Below, piece after piece: positions 51,255 to 60,318 of a DNA stretch of 64,000 bases (positions are counted from its first letter, which is position 1; the number at the start of each line of letters is the position of its first letter). The stretch comes from MGBC108787 sp964430695 (GTDB lineage Bacteria; Bacillota_I; Bacilli_A; RF39; UBA660): the NCBI GenBank assembly GCA_964430695.1, contig CAYSFO010000001.1, positions 5,614-69,613 on the forward strand, read 5' to 3'. A model generated the notes under the pieces. That model had not been told where the DNA came from. It worked only from the letters and a program-made list of their open reading frames with translations, and searched no databases. Both the position numbers and the translations under genes were made by a program.

Positions 51255-52298
51255 TCATCCTACTTCTCTCTGTATTGCTATAAATTCTTCATAAGTTTCT
51301 GCAAAGAATACTTCATGTGTTCTTATATTTGCATAAAACCATATATATTCGGTATCACTTGGATTTAAAACAGCTTTTATACTCATTAAGGAAGGATTAC
51401 AAATAGGTCCGACAGGTAATTTACCAGCCATACTGCTATTTGATTCACTTGTATTATAAGGATTTACCGTTTTTAAATCATTCATGGTTAAAGTTTCTCC
51501 TAATGCTTTTTGTACAGCATAATAGGTTGTAACATCCATACCTAGTCCTTTTCCCATAGAAAGTCTTTTAAAAATGACTTGAGCAACACTTGCTCGATCA
51601 TTTTCACTCACCGCTTCTAGTTCTACAATCGATGCCATAGTAAGAAGTTCATGAATAGAATATTCTGCATAGGAATCTAAACTAGAAAGTTTCACTTGGG
51701 TATTATCTAACATCTTCATAACTATTTCTTCAATGCTTACATTTTCAAGAAATTCGTATGTATCTGGGAATAAATAACCTTCAAGTGCATAATAAATATT
51801 ACCATCTAAAACCTCATCTGTCAAAAAATCATATTTTTCCACTAAACTTTTTATAAATTCTTGATTATTTAAAACCGCTTTTACTTCCTTTTCTGTATAA
51901 GGAAATGCATTAGAAATCATCTTAATAAAATCATTCATATTCTTACCTTCTACAAAGGTAAATGTTATCGTATCCATTTTTACTTTTCCTTCATGAATTA
52001 CATCAATAATAGAAGTGGCATCCATATTTCGATTCAATTCATAAGTTCCTGCTTGTAAATTTAAATCCGTATTAAAAAATAGATAGAAAAGTAAAGCATA
52101 TTTGCTACGAATTAATCCAGCTGATTTTAAATGTTCTGCAATCGTAATCTTACTTTCTCCACTTTGCACCACAAATAGAACGGATTCATCCACTTTGCTG
52201 ACTTCCGTTAATGCATAACTATAACTACCAAACATTGTAAAAATAACAGCTATAAAAATAACAACAATCATAATCATTTTTTTTCTAGTTTTTTGCAT
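51255..52298 (-). CDS. mltG: Endolytic murein transglycosylase MltG (YceG-like)
   Basis: 347 residues. N-terminal membrane helix (about 8-28), LysM-like region (VQSGESKITIAEHLKSAGLI) and YceG domain with catalytic Glu in MASIVELEAV. Conserved VNPYNTSES and KLPVGPICNPSLMSI are present. It cleaves nascent glycan strands at the membrane and sets their length, working with the PBPs. It overlaps the DUF1292 gene by 14 bp. Confidence 0.94.
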   Translation of the reverse strand: MQKTRKKMIMIVVIFIAVIFTMFGSYSYALTEVSKVDESVLFVVQSGESKITIAEHLKSAGLIRSKYALLFYLFFNTDLNLQAGTYELNRNMDATSIIDVIHEGKVKMDTITFTFVEGKNMNDFIKMISNAFPYTEKEVKAVLNNQEFIKSLVEKYDFLTDEVLDGNIYYALEGYLFPDTYEFLENVSIEEIVMKMLDNTQVKLSSLDSYAEYSIHELLTMASIVELEAVSENDRASVAQVIFKRLSMGKGLGMDVTTYYAVQKALGETLTMNDLKTVNPYNTSESNSSMAGKLPVGPICNPSLMSIKAVLNPSDTEYIWFYANIRTHEVFFAETYEEFIAIQREVG

Positions 52299-52581
52299 CT
52301 ATATCACTCCCAGATTTATTTAAAAGTTCTTCAAATTTGCTTAAAAGCGCTTCTACTGTATTCCATTCTTTTTCTGTTTCAATCGGTAAAAGTTCTTTAC
52401 TCGTTCCTATTTTATCATAAATACTTGCATAGACTCGAACTTTGCCCTTTTCTTTTACATGGTCTGTATAAACAATATAACTTTTCTTTGTTTCTTCTGA
52501 ATCAAATTTAAAAATAATTTCATAAGTTACTACATGCCCTTTATCATCTTTGGCTGTAAAAACATTATTTTTTGTATCCAC
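52285..52581 (-). CDS. DUF1292-family protein (YrzB-like)
   Basis: 98 residues. DUF1292 pattern: a strand pair beginning FTAKDDKGHVVTYEIIFKF, SYIVYTDH, and VRVYASIYD, then EWNTVEALLSKFEEL. The family lies between ruvX and mltG in many Bacilli, as here. Function is unknown. Confidence 0.85.
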   Translation of the reverse strand: MDTKNNVFTAKDDKGHVVTYEIIFKFDSEETKKSYIVYTDHVKEKGKVRVYASIYDKIGTSKELLPIETEKEWNTVEALLSKFEELLNKSGSDIDAKN

Positions 52582-52582
52582 T

Positions 52583-52996
52583 TTATTCCCTACTTTCCTT
52601 CAAATAAGTATCTAAAATGATAGAGGCAGCATAGGCATCAATCACTTCTTTCCTTTTCATTCTTTTTGTATCCGTTGCAATTAATAATTTTTCTGCTTCT
52701 AAAGTTGATAATCTCTCATCAACAAGTATAATTGGTAAATCAAAAAATTTCTCTAAAACTTTTTTAAACTCATTTGTTCTTTCAACAGCAAAACCAAGTG
52801 AATTATTCATATTTTTAGGATATCCTAAAACAAGTTTTCCAATCTCTTTTTCTTTTACAATCACTTCTAACTCTTTTATTATTTCTTCATAAGTGGTAAA
52901 TTTAATTGTTTTATAAGGAGAAGCAATTGTATTGGTTTTATCACTAAGAGCAAGTCCTAATGTTTTTGTTCCTAAATCTAATCCCAAAATTCTCAT
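52583..52996 (-). CDS. ruvX: YqgF/RuvX-family putative Holliday junction resolvase
   Basis: 137 residues, RNase H-like fold: RILGLDLGTKTLGLALSD start with the first catalytic Asp, LVLGYPKNMN, LVDERLSTLEAE and a final IDAYAASIILDTYL with the last Asp. Proposed to process pre-16S rRNA or Holliday junctions. It overlaps ireB by 4 bp. Confidence 0.93.
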   Translation of the reverse strand: MRILGLDLGTKTLGLALSDKTNTIASPYKTIKFTTYEEIIKELEVIVKEKEIGKLVLGYPKNMNNSLGFAVERTNEFKKVLEKFFDLPIILVDERLSTLEAEKLLIATDTKRMKRKEVIDAYAASIILDTYLKESRE

Positions 52997-53235
52997 TTTA
53001 AATACTGTTCTAATAGAAAAGCTACGATTAATTCACGGTCTATTTCTTTAATTTTTTGTCTTGCTTCTTTATAACTACTTATATATCCATCATCTCCACT
53101 GGTTAAATAACCAACTAATTGATTTACTGGATCATATCCTTTTTCTAATAATGCTTGATATACTTCTTTAATGGTATATTCGATTTGTGCTTGTTTAAAC
53201 AAAGTAATATCAAAGAGACATGTTTTATCGTCCAT
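52993..53235 (-). CDS. ireB: IreB family protein (DUF965, YrzL)
   Basis: 80 residues. ALLEKGYDPVNQLVGYLTSG, then DDGYISSYKEARQKI and EIDRELIVAFLLEQYL are the family core. In Enterococcus IreB is phosphorylated by the PASTA kinase IreK and modulates cephalosporin resistance. It heads the ruvX-mltG-tRNA modification operon. Confidence 0.93.
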   Translation of the reverse strand: MDDKTCLFDITLFKQAQIEYTIKEVYQALLEKGYDPVNQLVGYLTSGDDGYISSYKEARQKIKEIDRELIVAFLLEQYLK

Positions 53236-53349
53236 ATTGCACCTCTTATACTAGAACTATTTTAACAAAATATTCTTTATATGACAAGAACAGAAAAAAC
53301 TTGCTTAAACCAAAAAAAGATTTACATCTATATAAAATTATATTATTAT

Positions 53350-53430
53350 TTATTTAAGCGAGACACTTATATAAGTGCTTGCCATTTTTGTGGAAACACC
53401 TTCCTTTAAGGATGGTGTTATTTTTATTCC
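53350..53430 (+). ncRNA. Candidate antisense RNA of a type I toxin-antitoxin locus
   Basis: The plus strand has a TATAAA box near 53330 and a CACTTATATAAGTG hairpin (53364-53377). The segment GTGGAAACACC (53390-53400) follows, then a terminator (AACACC/GGTGTT, 53395-53419, then ATTTTTATT). The GTGGAAACACC segment is nearly complementary to GGTGTTTGCCAC in the leader of the toxin-like mRNA on the other strand. The two transcripts converge on this terminator, as RNA I and RNA II do in Fst/par loci. Confidence 0.5.
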
Positions 53431-53455
53431 AAAACCCCCTGAAAAGAGCTATAAA

Positions 53456-53524
53456 TTAATCAAAAATGATTAATAGAATAATTATCACTAATAAAGCAGT
53501 AATTAATAAATCCTGTTTATTCAT
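53456..53524 (-). CDS. 22-residue hydrophobic peptide, candidate type I toxin
   Basis: ATG at 53524 follows GGGTGG; the product MNKQDLLITALL continues as one hydrophobic helix and ends in FD. The leader (minus strand) starts with a tight ATTGCG/CGCAAT hairpin (53564-53578) and contains GGTGTTTGCCAC. Size, single helix, structured leader and the convergent small RNA fit a membrane-acting type I toxin. The sequence is not a recognised toxin family. Confidence 0.5.
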   Translation of the reverse strand: MNKQDLLITALLVIIILLIIFD

Positions 53525-53776
53525 ATGTGACCACCCTTTCTAATGAGTGGCAAACACCAATACATTGCGCCTCGCAATAGAAAATTATCATATACTAGAC
53601 ATAAATACAAACTACGAATTTTCAAAATCTGTTTTAACAAGTTGCATTTTTTTATATAATTTGATTAGCAAATTTAAAAAAAGGGTCAAAGAAAAATAAC
53701 AAATTTAAAAAATTAGCATTTTTCTTTTCTATATTTTAAAATTTTGAATATAACTAATTATAGAAAGAGGAACGAT

Positions 53777-55147
53777 ATGAAAAAAATATATATAGGTGTT
53801 TCCATCATAACAATTGCTATCATCATTTGTGCAAGTTTAATTTCAAAAGATAAAAAAGAAGTAAATAAAAATGTGAAAACTAACCATTTACATGCCACTC
53901 TTATTGCTAAATCAGAAGATTCTATCACTGTACAAGATGATGCAAAAGGTATTTACACCTTTGCTATAAAAGATATAAATGCAAGTATTGGAGACTATCT
54001 TTTAATTGAATACACAGGTCTTTTAAATAAAGAGAAAAACTTTCAAGAAAACAATGTCATTGAATATACAAAAGCTGTTACAAATACGAATGATTTTGGA
54101 ATTCCTATAGAATGGTTAGATGAAGGATTCTTAAAAAACTACTATACACTTGCTTATAAAAAATTGCAAAAATTGTCCTTAGATGAAAAAATTGGTCAAT
54201 TATTTTTAGTAAGATATGATAGTACAAAAGCCACTGAAGATTTAAAAAAATACCATTTTTCTGGATTTGTTTTCTATCAACAAGATTTTCAAAATAAAAC
54301 GAGTGATGAAGTAAAAACGATGATAAAAACTTTACAAGATACAGCAAATACTGCCCTTCTAACCTCTGTCGATGAAGAAGGCGGAAAAATCATTCGTGTA
54401 AGTAGTAATCCAAATCTAGTAAGTAAACCTTTTAAATCATCTAAAGAACTTTATACTTTAGGAGGATTTCCTAAAATTAGAGAAGATACTTTAGAAAAAA
54501 GTAAAATATTATATAATCTCGGATTAAACTTAAATTTAGCACCTGTAGTAGATGTATCAACCTCTACATCTGATTATATTTATGAACGATCATTTGGTCA
54601 TGATACAACACTAACTTCCACATATGCTAAAACAGTCATTGAAGCTAGTAAAGAAACAAAAGTATCCTACACTTTAAAACACTTCCCAGGCTATGGAAAC
54701 AATACCGATACGCACACAGGAAGTTCAAAAGATACAAGAACATATGAAAGCATTATAGAAAATGACATCCCTCCTTTTGAAGCAGGAATCAATGCTGGTG
54801 CTGAAGCCGTCTTATTCAGTCATAATATTGTTACAAGTATCGATGAAAATAACCCTGCCTCTTTATCAGCAAGTATTCATAATATTTTAAGAAATCGTTT
54901 AGAATTTAGTGGTATCATTATCACGGATGATATCGATATGGGAGCTACTTCTTCTATCGAAAATAGAGCGGTCATGGCGTTGCTTTCTGGAAATGATTTA
55001 ATCATCACAACGAATTATGAAGAAAATATAAACTCTATCAAAACGGCTCTAAATAATGGTTCAATTTCTGAAGAATTTATTGATAGAATTGCTCTACGTG
55101 TTCTTGCTTGGAAGTATTACAAAGGATTACTTTATGATGAAAAATAG
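53777..55147 (+). CDS. nagZ: GH3-family beta-N-acetylhexosaminidase-like lipid-side/secreted enzyme (NagZ-like)
   Basis: 456 residues from ATG 53777, which follows AGAGGAACG. An N-terminal membrane anchor (about 3-22) and a small beta domain (about 35-90) precede the GH3 barrel. Family motifs are in order: DEEGGKIIR, GLNLNLAPVVDVS, ERSFGHD, the acid/base loop KHFPGYGNNTDTH, and the nucleophile Asp in IITDDIDMGA. The enzyme removes GlcNAc-type sugars, probably from peptidoglycan fragments outside the membrane. It lies on the opposite strand between alaS and ireB, an insertion relative to the Bacillus order. Confidence 0.9.
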   Translation: MKKIYIGVSIITIAIIICASLISKDKKEVNKNVKTNHLHATLIAKSEDSITVQDDAKGIYTFAIKDINASIGDYLLIEYTGLLNKEKNFQENNVIEYTKAVTNTNDFGIPIEWLDEGFLKNYYTLAYKKLQKLSLDEKIGQLFLVRYDSTKATEDLKKYHFSGFVFYQQDFQNKTSDEVKTMIKTLQDTANTALLTSVDEEGGKIIRVSSNPNLVSKPFKSSKELYTLGGFPKIREDTLEKSKILYNLGLNLNLAPVVDVSTSTSDYIYERSFGHDTTLTSTYAKTVIEASKETKVSYTLKHFPGYGNNTDTHTGSSKDTRTYESIIENDIPPFEAGINAGAEAVLFSHNIVTSIDENNPASLSASIHNILRNRLEFSGIIITDDIDMGATSSIENRAVMALLSGNDLIITTNYEENINSIKTALNNGSISEEFIDRIALRVLAWKYYKGLLYDEK

Positions 55148-55171
55148 AAAAAACTTCTATTTTTTATTTTA
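55143..55171 (+). terminator. Terminator of the GH3 gene
   Basis: AATAGAA/TTCTATT stem overlapping the stop region, followed by TTTATTTTATT on the plus strand. Confidence 0.65.
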
Positions 55172-55180
55172 TTATTTTTC

Positions 55181-55211
55181 AAAAAAAAAAAAAAAGAAGA
55201 ATTAATCTTCT
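55181..55211 (-). terminator. Terminator of alaS
   Basis: AGAAGA/TCTTCT stem around the alaS stop codon, followed by 14 T on the minus strand. Confidence 0.75.
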
Positions 55212-56944
55212 AAAACAGCTTTAATTCTTCTTACACCTGCACTACTTGCCTCTTCTTTTTTAATTCTAAAATGACCTAACTCACTCGTATTTTTTACATG
55301 TGGTCCACCACATAATTCTTTTGAAATATCTCCAATACTATACACAGTTACAATATCAGGATATTTTTCAATAAACATACATTCAGCACCAGACTTGATT
55401 GCATCTTCTTTAGGCATTTCTTCTACAACGACGTCTAATCCATCCGTAATCCATCTATTAACCAAATCTTCTGCTTGTTTTTTCTCTTCCTCACTTAATT
55501 TATGATCACAGCTAAAGTCAAAACGCATACGTTCATCTGTAATATTTGACCCTTTTTGATGAACATCAGGACCAACAACAACTTTTAAAGCTGCATTTAA
55601 TAAATGGGTTGCTGTATGATATTTTGTTTCGATTTCTCCATTTCCAGCAAGACCACCTTTAAATTTTCCAGCAGATGCGGTTCTAGATAATTCTTGATGT
55701 TCTTTGAATTTTTGCTTAAATCCTTCCTCATCCACCTTTAATCCACGTTCATTGGCTAACTCAATAGTAAGTTCAATTGGAAATCCATACGTATCAAATA
55801 AATGGAAAGCAGTTGTTCCATCAATATTTTCACATTCTTTCGTTACACGATTAAATTCTTTTAATCCTTTTTCAAGTGTTCTATTAAATTTTACCTTTTC
55901 ATTAGCAAGTACTTCTAATGAAATCTTGCCATTTGTTTCTAATTCTTGATAATAGTTTTTAAATTTATCAATAATAAGGCTTGCTATTTGTTGTTCCCAT
56001 GGAGAATTCATATCGATTCCTAAACTCTTTGCATGACGAATGGCTCTTCTAATTAATCTTCTTAAGATATAGCCTTGATCTGTATTACTTGGTTTAATTC
56101 CAGCAGAATCGGCACTGATAAATACAGCGGTTCTTAAATGATCTGCAATAATACGCATACTTTTTTCATTTCCTTCATAAGGAAGATTTGCTATAGAAGA
56201 AATAAGATCAATAACATCTTTCCAAAGACTAGAAGCATAATTATCATTTACTCCTTCTAATATCGCAGTGGTTCTTTCTACACCCATACCTGTATCGACA
56301 TTCTTATGAGGAAGCTCTTCTACAGTGCCATCTTCATGTTTTACATACCCCATAAATACATCATTCCAGATTTCAACCCATCTTTCATCTTTAGGATCAA
56401 AAACTTCAGGAATAGGATCATTACTTCGCCAGTAAAACATTTCTGTATCTCCCCCGCAAGGTCCAGTTTCTCCAGCTATCCAAAAGTTATCTTCTAGTTT
56501 AGCAATTCTTTCTTCTTTGATTCCAAGACTTTTCCAAACGTTATATGCTTCTTCATCAAAAGGAATAAATTCGTTTCCTGAAAATACAGTTACAGCGAGT
56601 CTTTCTACGGGAATATGTAATACTGTTGTTAAAAATTCATAACTCCATGTAATCGCATCTTTTTTAAAGTAATCTCCTAAACTCCAATTCCCTAGCATTT
56701 CAAAGAAAGTATGATGATATGTATCCCCTACTTCATCAATATCATTGGTACGAATACATTTTTGATAATCACACAATCTTTTCCCATAAGGATGAGGTTG
56801 CCCCATTAAATAAGGAATTATTGGCATCATACCTGCTGTATTAAATAACACCGATGGGTCATTTTCTGGTACCACAGGTGCACTTGGTATTTGTTTGTGT
56901 CCTTTCTCTACAAAAAAATTAATATATAAATCTTTTAAATTCAT
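55202..56944 (-). CDS. alaS: Alanyl-tRNA synthetase, minimal form
   Basis: 580 residues against about 870 usually. The class II catalytic domain and tRNA-recognition region are complete (SVLFNTAGMMPIIPYLMG; NVDTGMGVERTTA; GYILRRLIRRAIRHA). The frame then passes from FKGGLAGNGE almost directly to the editing domain HTATHLLNAALK (HxxxH), with the Cys/His pair in CGGPHV. The beta-barrel between them (TPFYAESGGQ region) and the C-terminal coiled coil/C-Ala domain are absent. The frame has no damage, so it is a natural short form. It shares the T-box with the P-loop kinase gene just upstream. Confidence 0.95.
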   Translation of the reverse strand: MNLKDLYINFFVEKGHKQIPSAPVVPENDPSVLFNTAGMMPIIPYLMGQPHPYGKRLCDYQKCIRTNDIDEVGDTYHHTFFEMLGNWSLGDYFKKDAITWSYEFLTTVLHIPVERLAVTVFSGNEFIPFDEEAYNVWKSLGIKEERIAKLEDNFWIAGETGPCGGDTEMFYWRSNDPIPEVFDPKDERWVEIWNDVFMGYVKHEDGTVEELPHKNVDTGMGVERTTAILEGVNDNYASSLWKDVIDLISSIANLPYEGNEKSMRIIADHLRTAVFISADSAGIKPSNTDQGYILRRLIRRAIRHAKSLGIDMNSPWEQQIASLIIDKFKNYYQELETNGKISLEVLANEKVKFNRTLEKGLKEFNRVTKECENIDGTTAFHLFDTYGFPIELTIELANERGLKVDEEGFKQKFKEHQELSRTASAGKFKGGLAGNGEIETKYHTATHLLNAALKVVVGPDVHQKGSNITDERMRFDFSCDHKLSEEEKKQAEDLVNRWITDGLDVVVEEMPKEDAIKSGAECMFIEKYPDIVTVYSIGDISKELCGGPHVKNTSELGHFRIKKEEASSAGVRRIKAVLED

Positions 56945-56945
56945 T

Positions 56946-57476
56946 TTATTTCTCTCCTTCTACGATTTGTTTTGCAAGTTCTGTTAAATCGTTATTTTCT
57001 TTATTTTCTAATTTATAGTCAAATGCAGAATAATTTTCTAATTCTAATTCTGTCTGATGCGTTTTTTCTTCTTCTGTCATATTTTTCTGACTTTCTTTAT
57101 TTTTTACTTGAATGGTTATTACATCATATTTGCTATTTTTAATATCTTCAATTTCTTTTTCTAAACGAACGTCGGAAACTACAACTAAATCATAATAATT
57201 TTCATACACTCTGAAATCTTCCAGCATTCTTCTGGTAAAGAAATGTTCATCTTTTAAACCGAATCTTATAAAAGCTCCTAAGTCTTGTAAAAACTTTCTA
57301 GGTTTCTTTTCTCTAGAACCATCATAGCCGATGATTTCTTTCGCGTATAATTTTATATATTTACTATATTCTGTTTGTAACGCCCGTTTGTTTTTGGTTA
57401 TGGCATAAGAAACGATTTGTTCTCCCAAATACGTTTTTCCACTTCCAGCTTTGCCAGCTATTAAAATCACTTTCAT
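56946..57476 (-). CDS. P-loop nucleotide kinase-like protein
   Basis: 176 residues from ATG 57476; the longer frame would start in the T-box. Walker A (AGKAGSGKT), a YDLVVVSDVRLEKEI strand-turn (deoxynucleotide monophosphate kinase-like Asp-Arg) and a charged helical C-terminus are visible. It resembles dNMP kinase-like P-loop proteins of phages and Bacilli. The substrate is unknown. It is encoded one base before alaS and so is controlled by alanine-tRNA charging. Confidence 0.7.
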   Translation of the reverse strand: MKVILIAGKAGSGKTYLGEQIVSYAITKNKRALQTEYSKYIKLYAKEIIGYDGSREKKPRKFLQDLGAFIRFGLKDEHFFTRRMLEDFRVYENYYDLVVVSDVRLEKEIEDIKNSKYDVITIQVKNKESQKNMTEEEKTHQTELELENYSAFDYKLENKENNDLTELAKQIVEGEK

Positions 57477-57486
57477 ATAACATCCC

Positions 57487-57690
57487 TCAATTAAAAAATA
57501 CCACAAAATCACTTATTAAGGAGCAATTCTGCGGTACCATCCTTTATATTACTTAATTTTTGATAACGGAATTACCCGGTTAATCTAGGATAAGCAGCAC
57601 TTTTTAAATATTTCTTTATTTGTTTTCCACCTACACAAATTCTCTATAAAATACTCTATTTAAATTTTCTTATCTTCATCAATTAATTTT
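57487..57690 (-). ncRNA. T-box leader (alanine-type) of the kinase-alaS operon
   Basis: The minus strand carries the T-box core GGATGGTACCGC (about 57530-57541). An 11-bp terminator stem follows that reuses TACCGCAGAAT, pairs with ATTTTGTGGTA and ends in TTTTTT. Upstream are an AGAGA element, a GGTGG distal-loop-like element, and a GCT triplet in GTGCTGCTTATCC that fits an alanine specifier. Uncharged tRNA-Ala would stabilise the antiterminator and raise alaS expression. Confidence 0.88.
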
Positions 57691-57699
57691 TAAATATGT

Positions 57700-58836
57700 T
57701 TAATTCTTTTGAAAAAAATTATATTTACTTTCTAGGAACTCCCAAATCACTTTTAGAAGAGCAATACAAGGAGTAGCTAAAACCATACCTATTATACCAA
57801 AGAAATGACTGAAAATCAAAAGTCCAATAATAATTGTAACGGGATGTAATTTCATTGTCTTACTCATAACAATTGGCTGAAGAATAAAGTTTTCAACACA
57901 TTGAACAATGACACAGATGATTAAAGTCATAACTCCAATAAATGTACTTTGACTAAATCCTATAACAACAGCAACAGCACCACCAATATAAGGTCCAATA
58001 TAAGGAATTAAATCGGTAATTCCACAGAATAATCCAAATAACAATGGAGATTGTAAACCTATAATTGCAAATCCGATAGAATCACAAACAAATACCATCG
58101 TAGCAATTAAGAAAGTGCCATTTACAGTCTTTCTTACTTCCCCACCAATATTATTTAAAAGAACTTGGGCTTCAAACTGACGTTTTTTTGGTAACATATT
58201 CAAGAAATGTTTACTAATGGCATCAAAATCAAACAACATATAAAGTCCAACAAATAAACCAAAAGCAATCGTTGCTAAACTAGAAAAGAAATTCACTGCC
58301 AAATTTAAAAGGGTTGTCGGAAATGTCGTTGTAAAATTCGTAACCCATCCTTCAAGGGTATTCATTACGTTTAAACGTACCGCTTCGATATCAATCCCTT
58401 CCACATTGGAAAATTTTAAAAAGAAGTCATTAATACCATTTTTAGCCTCTGCAAAAATGCTTGGCAAGTTGCCAATCAGTTCATTTACTTGTACATAAAT
58501 CGTTGGTACTAAGAATCTTAAAAATATACCAAAAATTACTAAAAAGGCTATATAAACAAGAATAGAACTTGCAATTCTAGAAATCCCTTTCGCTTCAATT
58601 TTTTTAACCAAAGGATTAAATAACCAAGCAATGACAAATCCTATGAAAAGAGGGGCTAAAACTTTTAACAAACTTAAAATAAAACGAAATACACCCCACT
58701 CTTTTATAATAATTGTAACAACCAAAACACAACCAATAATCATTACAATATATAATAAATGTAATATTTTACTTGATAAACTTACAACTTCATTTAGATT
58801 ATCAATATTAATTTCACTTTTATGTTTTTTTTCCAT
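57700..58836 (-). CDS. AI-2E family (PerM/TqsA-like) transporter
   Basis: 378 residues with seven to eight membrane helices. Family landmarks are visible: LAPLFIGFVIAWLFNPLV near the start, GLQSPLLFGLFCGITDLIPY and GPYIGG near residue 280, and ENFILQPIVMSKTMKLHP toward the end. Members export autoinducer-2 or ions, and most are uncharacterised. Its ATG overlaps the miaB stop by one base, so they are cotranscribed. Confidence 0.92.
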   Translation of the reverse strand: MEKKHKSEINIDNLNEVVSLSSKILHLLYIVMIIGCVLVVTIIIKEWGVFRFILSLLKVLAPLFIGFVIAWLFNPLVKKIEAKGISRIASSILVYIAFLVIFGIFLRFLVPTIYVQVNELIGNLPSIFAEAKNGINDFFLKFSNVEGIDIEAVRLNVMNTLEGWVTNFTTTFPTTLLNLAVNFFSSLATIAFGLFVGLYMLFDFDAISKHFLNMLPKKRQFEAQVLLNNIGGEVRKTVNGTFLIATMVFVCDSIGFAIIGLQSPLLFGLFCGITDLIPYIGPYIGGAVAVVIGFSQSTFIGVMTLIICVIVQCVENFILQPIVMSKTMKLHPVTIIIGLLIFSHFFGIIGMVLATPCIALLKVIWEFLESKYNFFQKN

Positions 58837-60254
58837 TACACCATTTCACCACTTTCTTGTACTTCTCCATCTAAACTAAAACTCTTAGCGTCATTGACTT
58901 TCACTGGAACAATTTTTCCAATCAAATCTTTACTTCCAATAATATTTATTAATTTCATAGTATCAGTATACCCATATAATTTATTTTTATCTTTCTCATT
59001 TATTCCTTGAATAAGTACGGGAACAACATTCCCTACTAACTTTTTATTATTTTCTAAAGAATATTGATTTACTAGTTTATTTAGTCTTTGTAGTCTTTCT
59101 TCCTTTACTTCTAAAGAAATATTATCTTTAATTTTACTTGCAGGTGTTCCTTCTCGTGGACTATAGATAAATGTAAATGCCGAATCAAATTTACAAGTGT
59201 TTACAACGTCCAATGTATCTAAAAAATCTTCTTCACTTTCATTAGGGAACCCTACAATAATATCCGTCGTGATACTTACATTTTTAACTTTTCTCTTTAT
59301 CAGTTGAAATAAATAGATGTACTCTTCTTTTGTATAACGTCTACCCATCAATTTTAAAATAGTATCACTTCCACTTTGTAATGGCAAATGAACATAAGGC
59401 ATGATATTCTCATATTTTGCAATGATATCAATCATATCTTCTGTGAAATCCCAAGGATGACTTGTAACAAACCGAACACGATCTATTTTCGTTTTTGCAA
59501 CACTTTCTAACAAGTCTTTAAAATCATACCCTTCATTCAAATCTTTTCCATAGGCATTTACATTCTGACCAAGTAACGTAACTTCTTTATATCCTTCTTT
59601 TTTAAGACTTTCTACTTCACTTACAATATTTTCTAAACGCCTACTACGCTGTTTTCCTCTTGTATAAGGTACAATACAATAAGTACAGAACTTATCACAA
59701 CCATACATAATATTCACCCAAGCGGTAATTTTAGAATCTCTACTATATAAAATATTTTCGTAAACATCCCCTTCAATACTATATACTTCAATATCTTGCT
59801 TCTTTTTATTCTCTAAAATCAACCTAGGAAGTTCATGAATATTATGCGTTCCAAAAACAATATCAACATAAGGATGTTTCTTTTGAATTTCTTGTACGAC
59901 ATTTTCTTCCTGGCTCATGCATCCACCAATAGCGATAATTAAGTCTGGTTTTTCTCTTTTTAAATGTTTACATCGTCCTAAATATCCAAATACTTTATCA
60001 TGGGCATTTTCTCTTATAGCACAAGTATTTAATACAACAATATCACTTTCTTCTAAAACAGTTGTCTCTATAAATCCAAGCAATTCTAAATATTTTCGTA
60101 TTTCTTCTGAATCATGCATATTCATTTGACAACCATACGTTTTTAAAAAATATTTTCTGCCTGCAAATGCTTTAGGAATATGATACTCTACTTTTTTTTC
60201 AAGTACTGGGTCCTTCGTTCGTTGTCGTGCCTTATTTAAATCTGGTAAATTCAT
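58836..60254 (-). CDS. miaB: tRNA-2-methylthio-N6-dimethylallyladenosine synthase MiaB
   Basis: 472 residues. The UPF0004 domain has three Cys (YGCQMN; NTCAIRENA; GGCMSQEE) for the auxiliary cluster. The radical SAM motif is CDKFCTYCIVPYTRG, and a TRAM domain ends the protein. It adds the methylthio group to i6A37 of tRNAs. A TATAAT box lies just upstream. Length and order of domains are normal. Confidence 0.96.
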   Translation of the reverse strand: MNLPDLNKARQRTKDPVLEKKVEYHIPKAFAGRKYFLKTYGCQMNMHDSEEIRKYLELLGFIETTVLEESDIVVLNTCAIRENAHDKVFGYLGRCKHLKREKPDLIIAIGGCMSQEENVVQEIQKKHPYVDIVFGTHNIHELPRLILENKKKQDIEVYSIEGDVYENILYSRDSKITAWVNIMYGCDKFCTYCIVPYTRGKQRSRRLENIVSEVESLKKEGYKEVTLLGQNVNAYGKDLNEGYDFKDLLESVAKTKIDRVRFVTSHPWDFTEDMIDIIAKYENIMPYVHLPLQSGSDTILKLMGRRYTKEEYIYLFQLIKRKVKNVSITTDIIVGFPNESEEDFLDTLDVVNTCKFDSAFTFIYSPREGTPASKIKDNISLEVKEERLQRLNKLVNQYSLENNKKLVGNVVPVLIQGINEKDKNKLYGYTDTMKLINIIGSKDLIGKIVPVKVNDAKSFSLDGEVQESGEMV

Positions 60255-60318
60255 AAAAGTCAGCTTCTTTCATTCGTACTTGTATTATAACAGAAAATCT
60301 TGTGTTCCTCTACTATTT

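Noticed and set aside
53601..53776. Further gene or RNA in the gap before the GH3 gene
   Set aside because: Only AT-rich sequence with weak promoter-like boxes is seen; nothing coding or structured could be supported.
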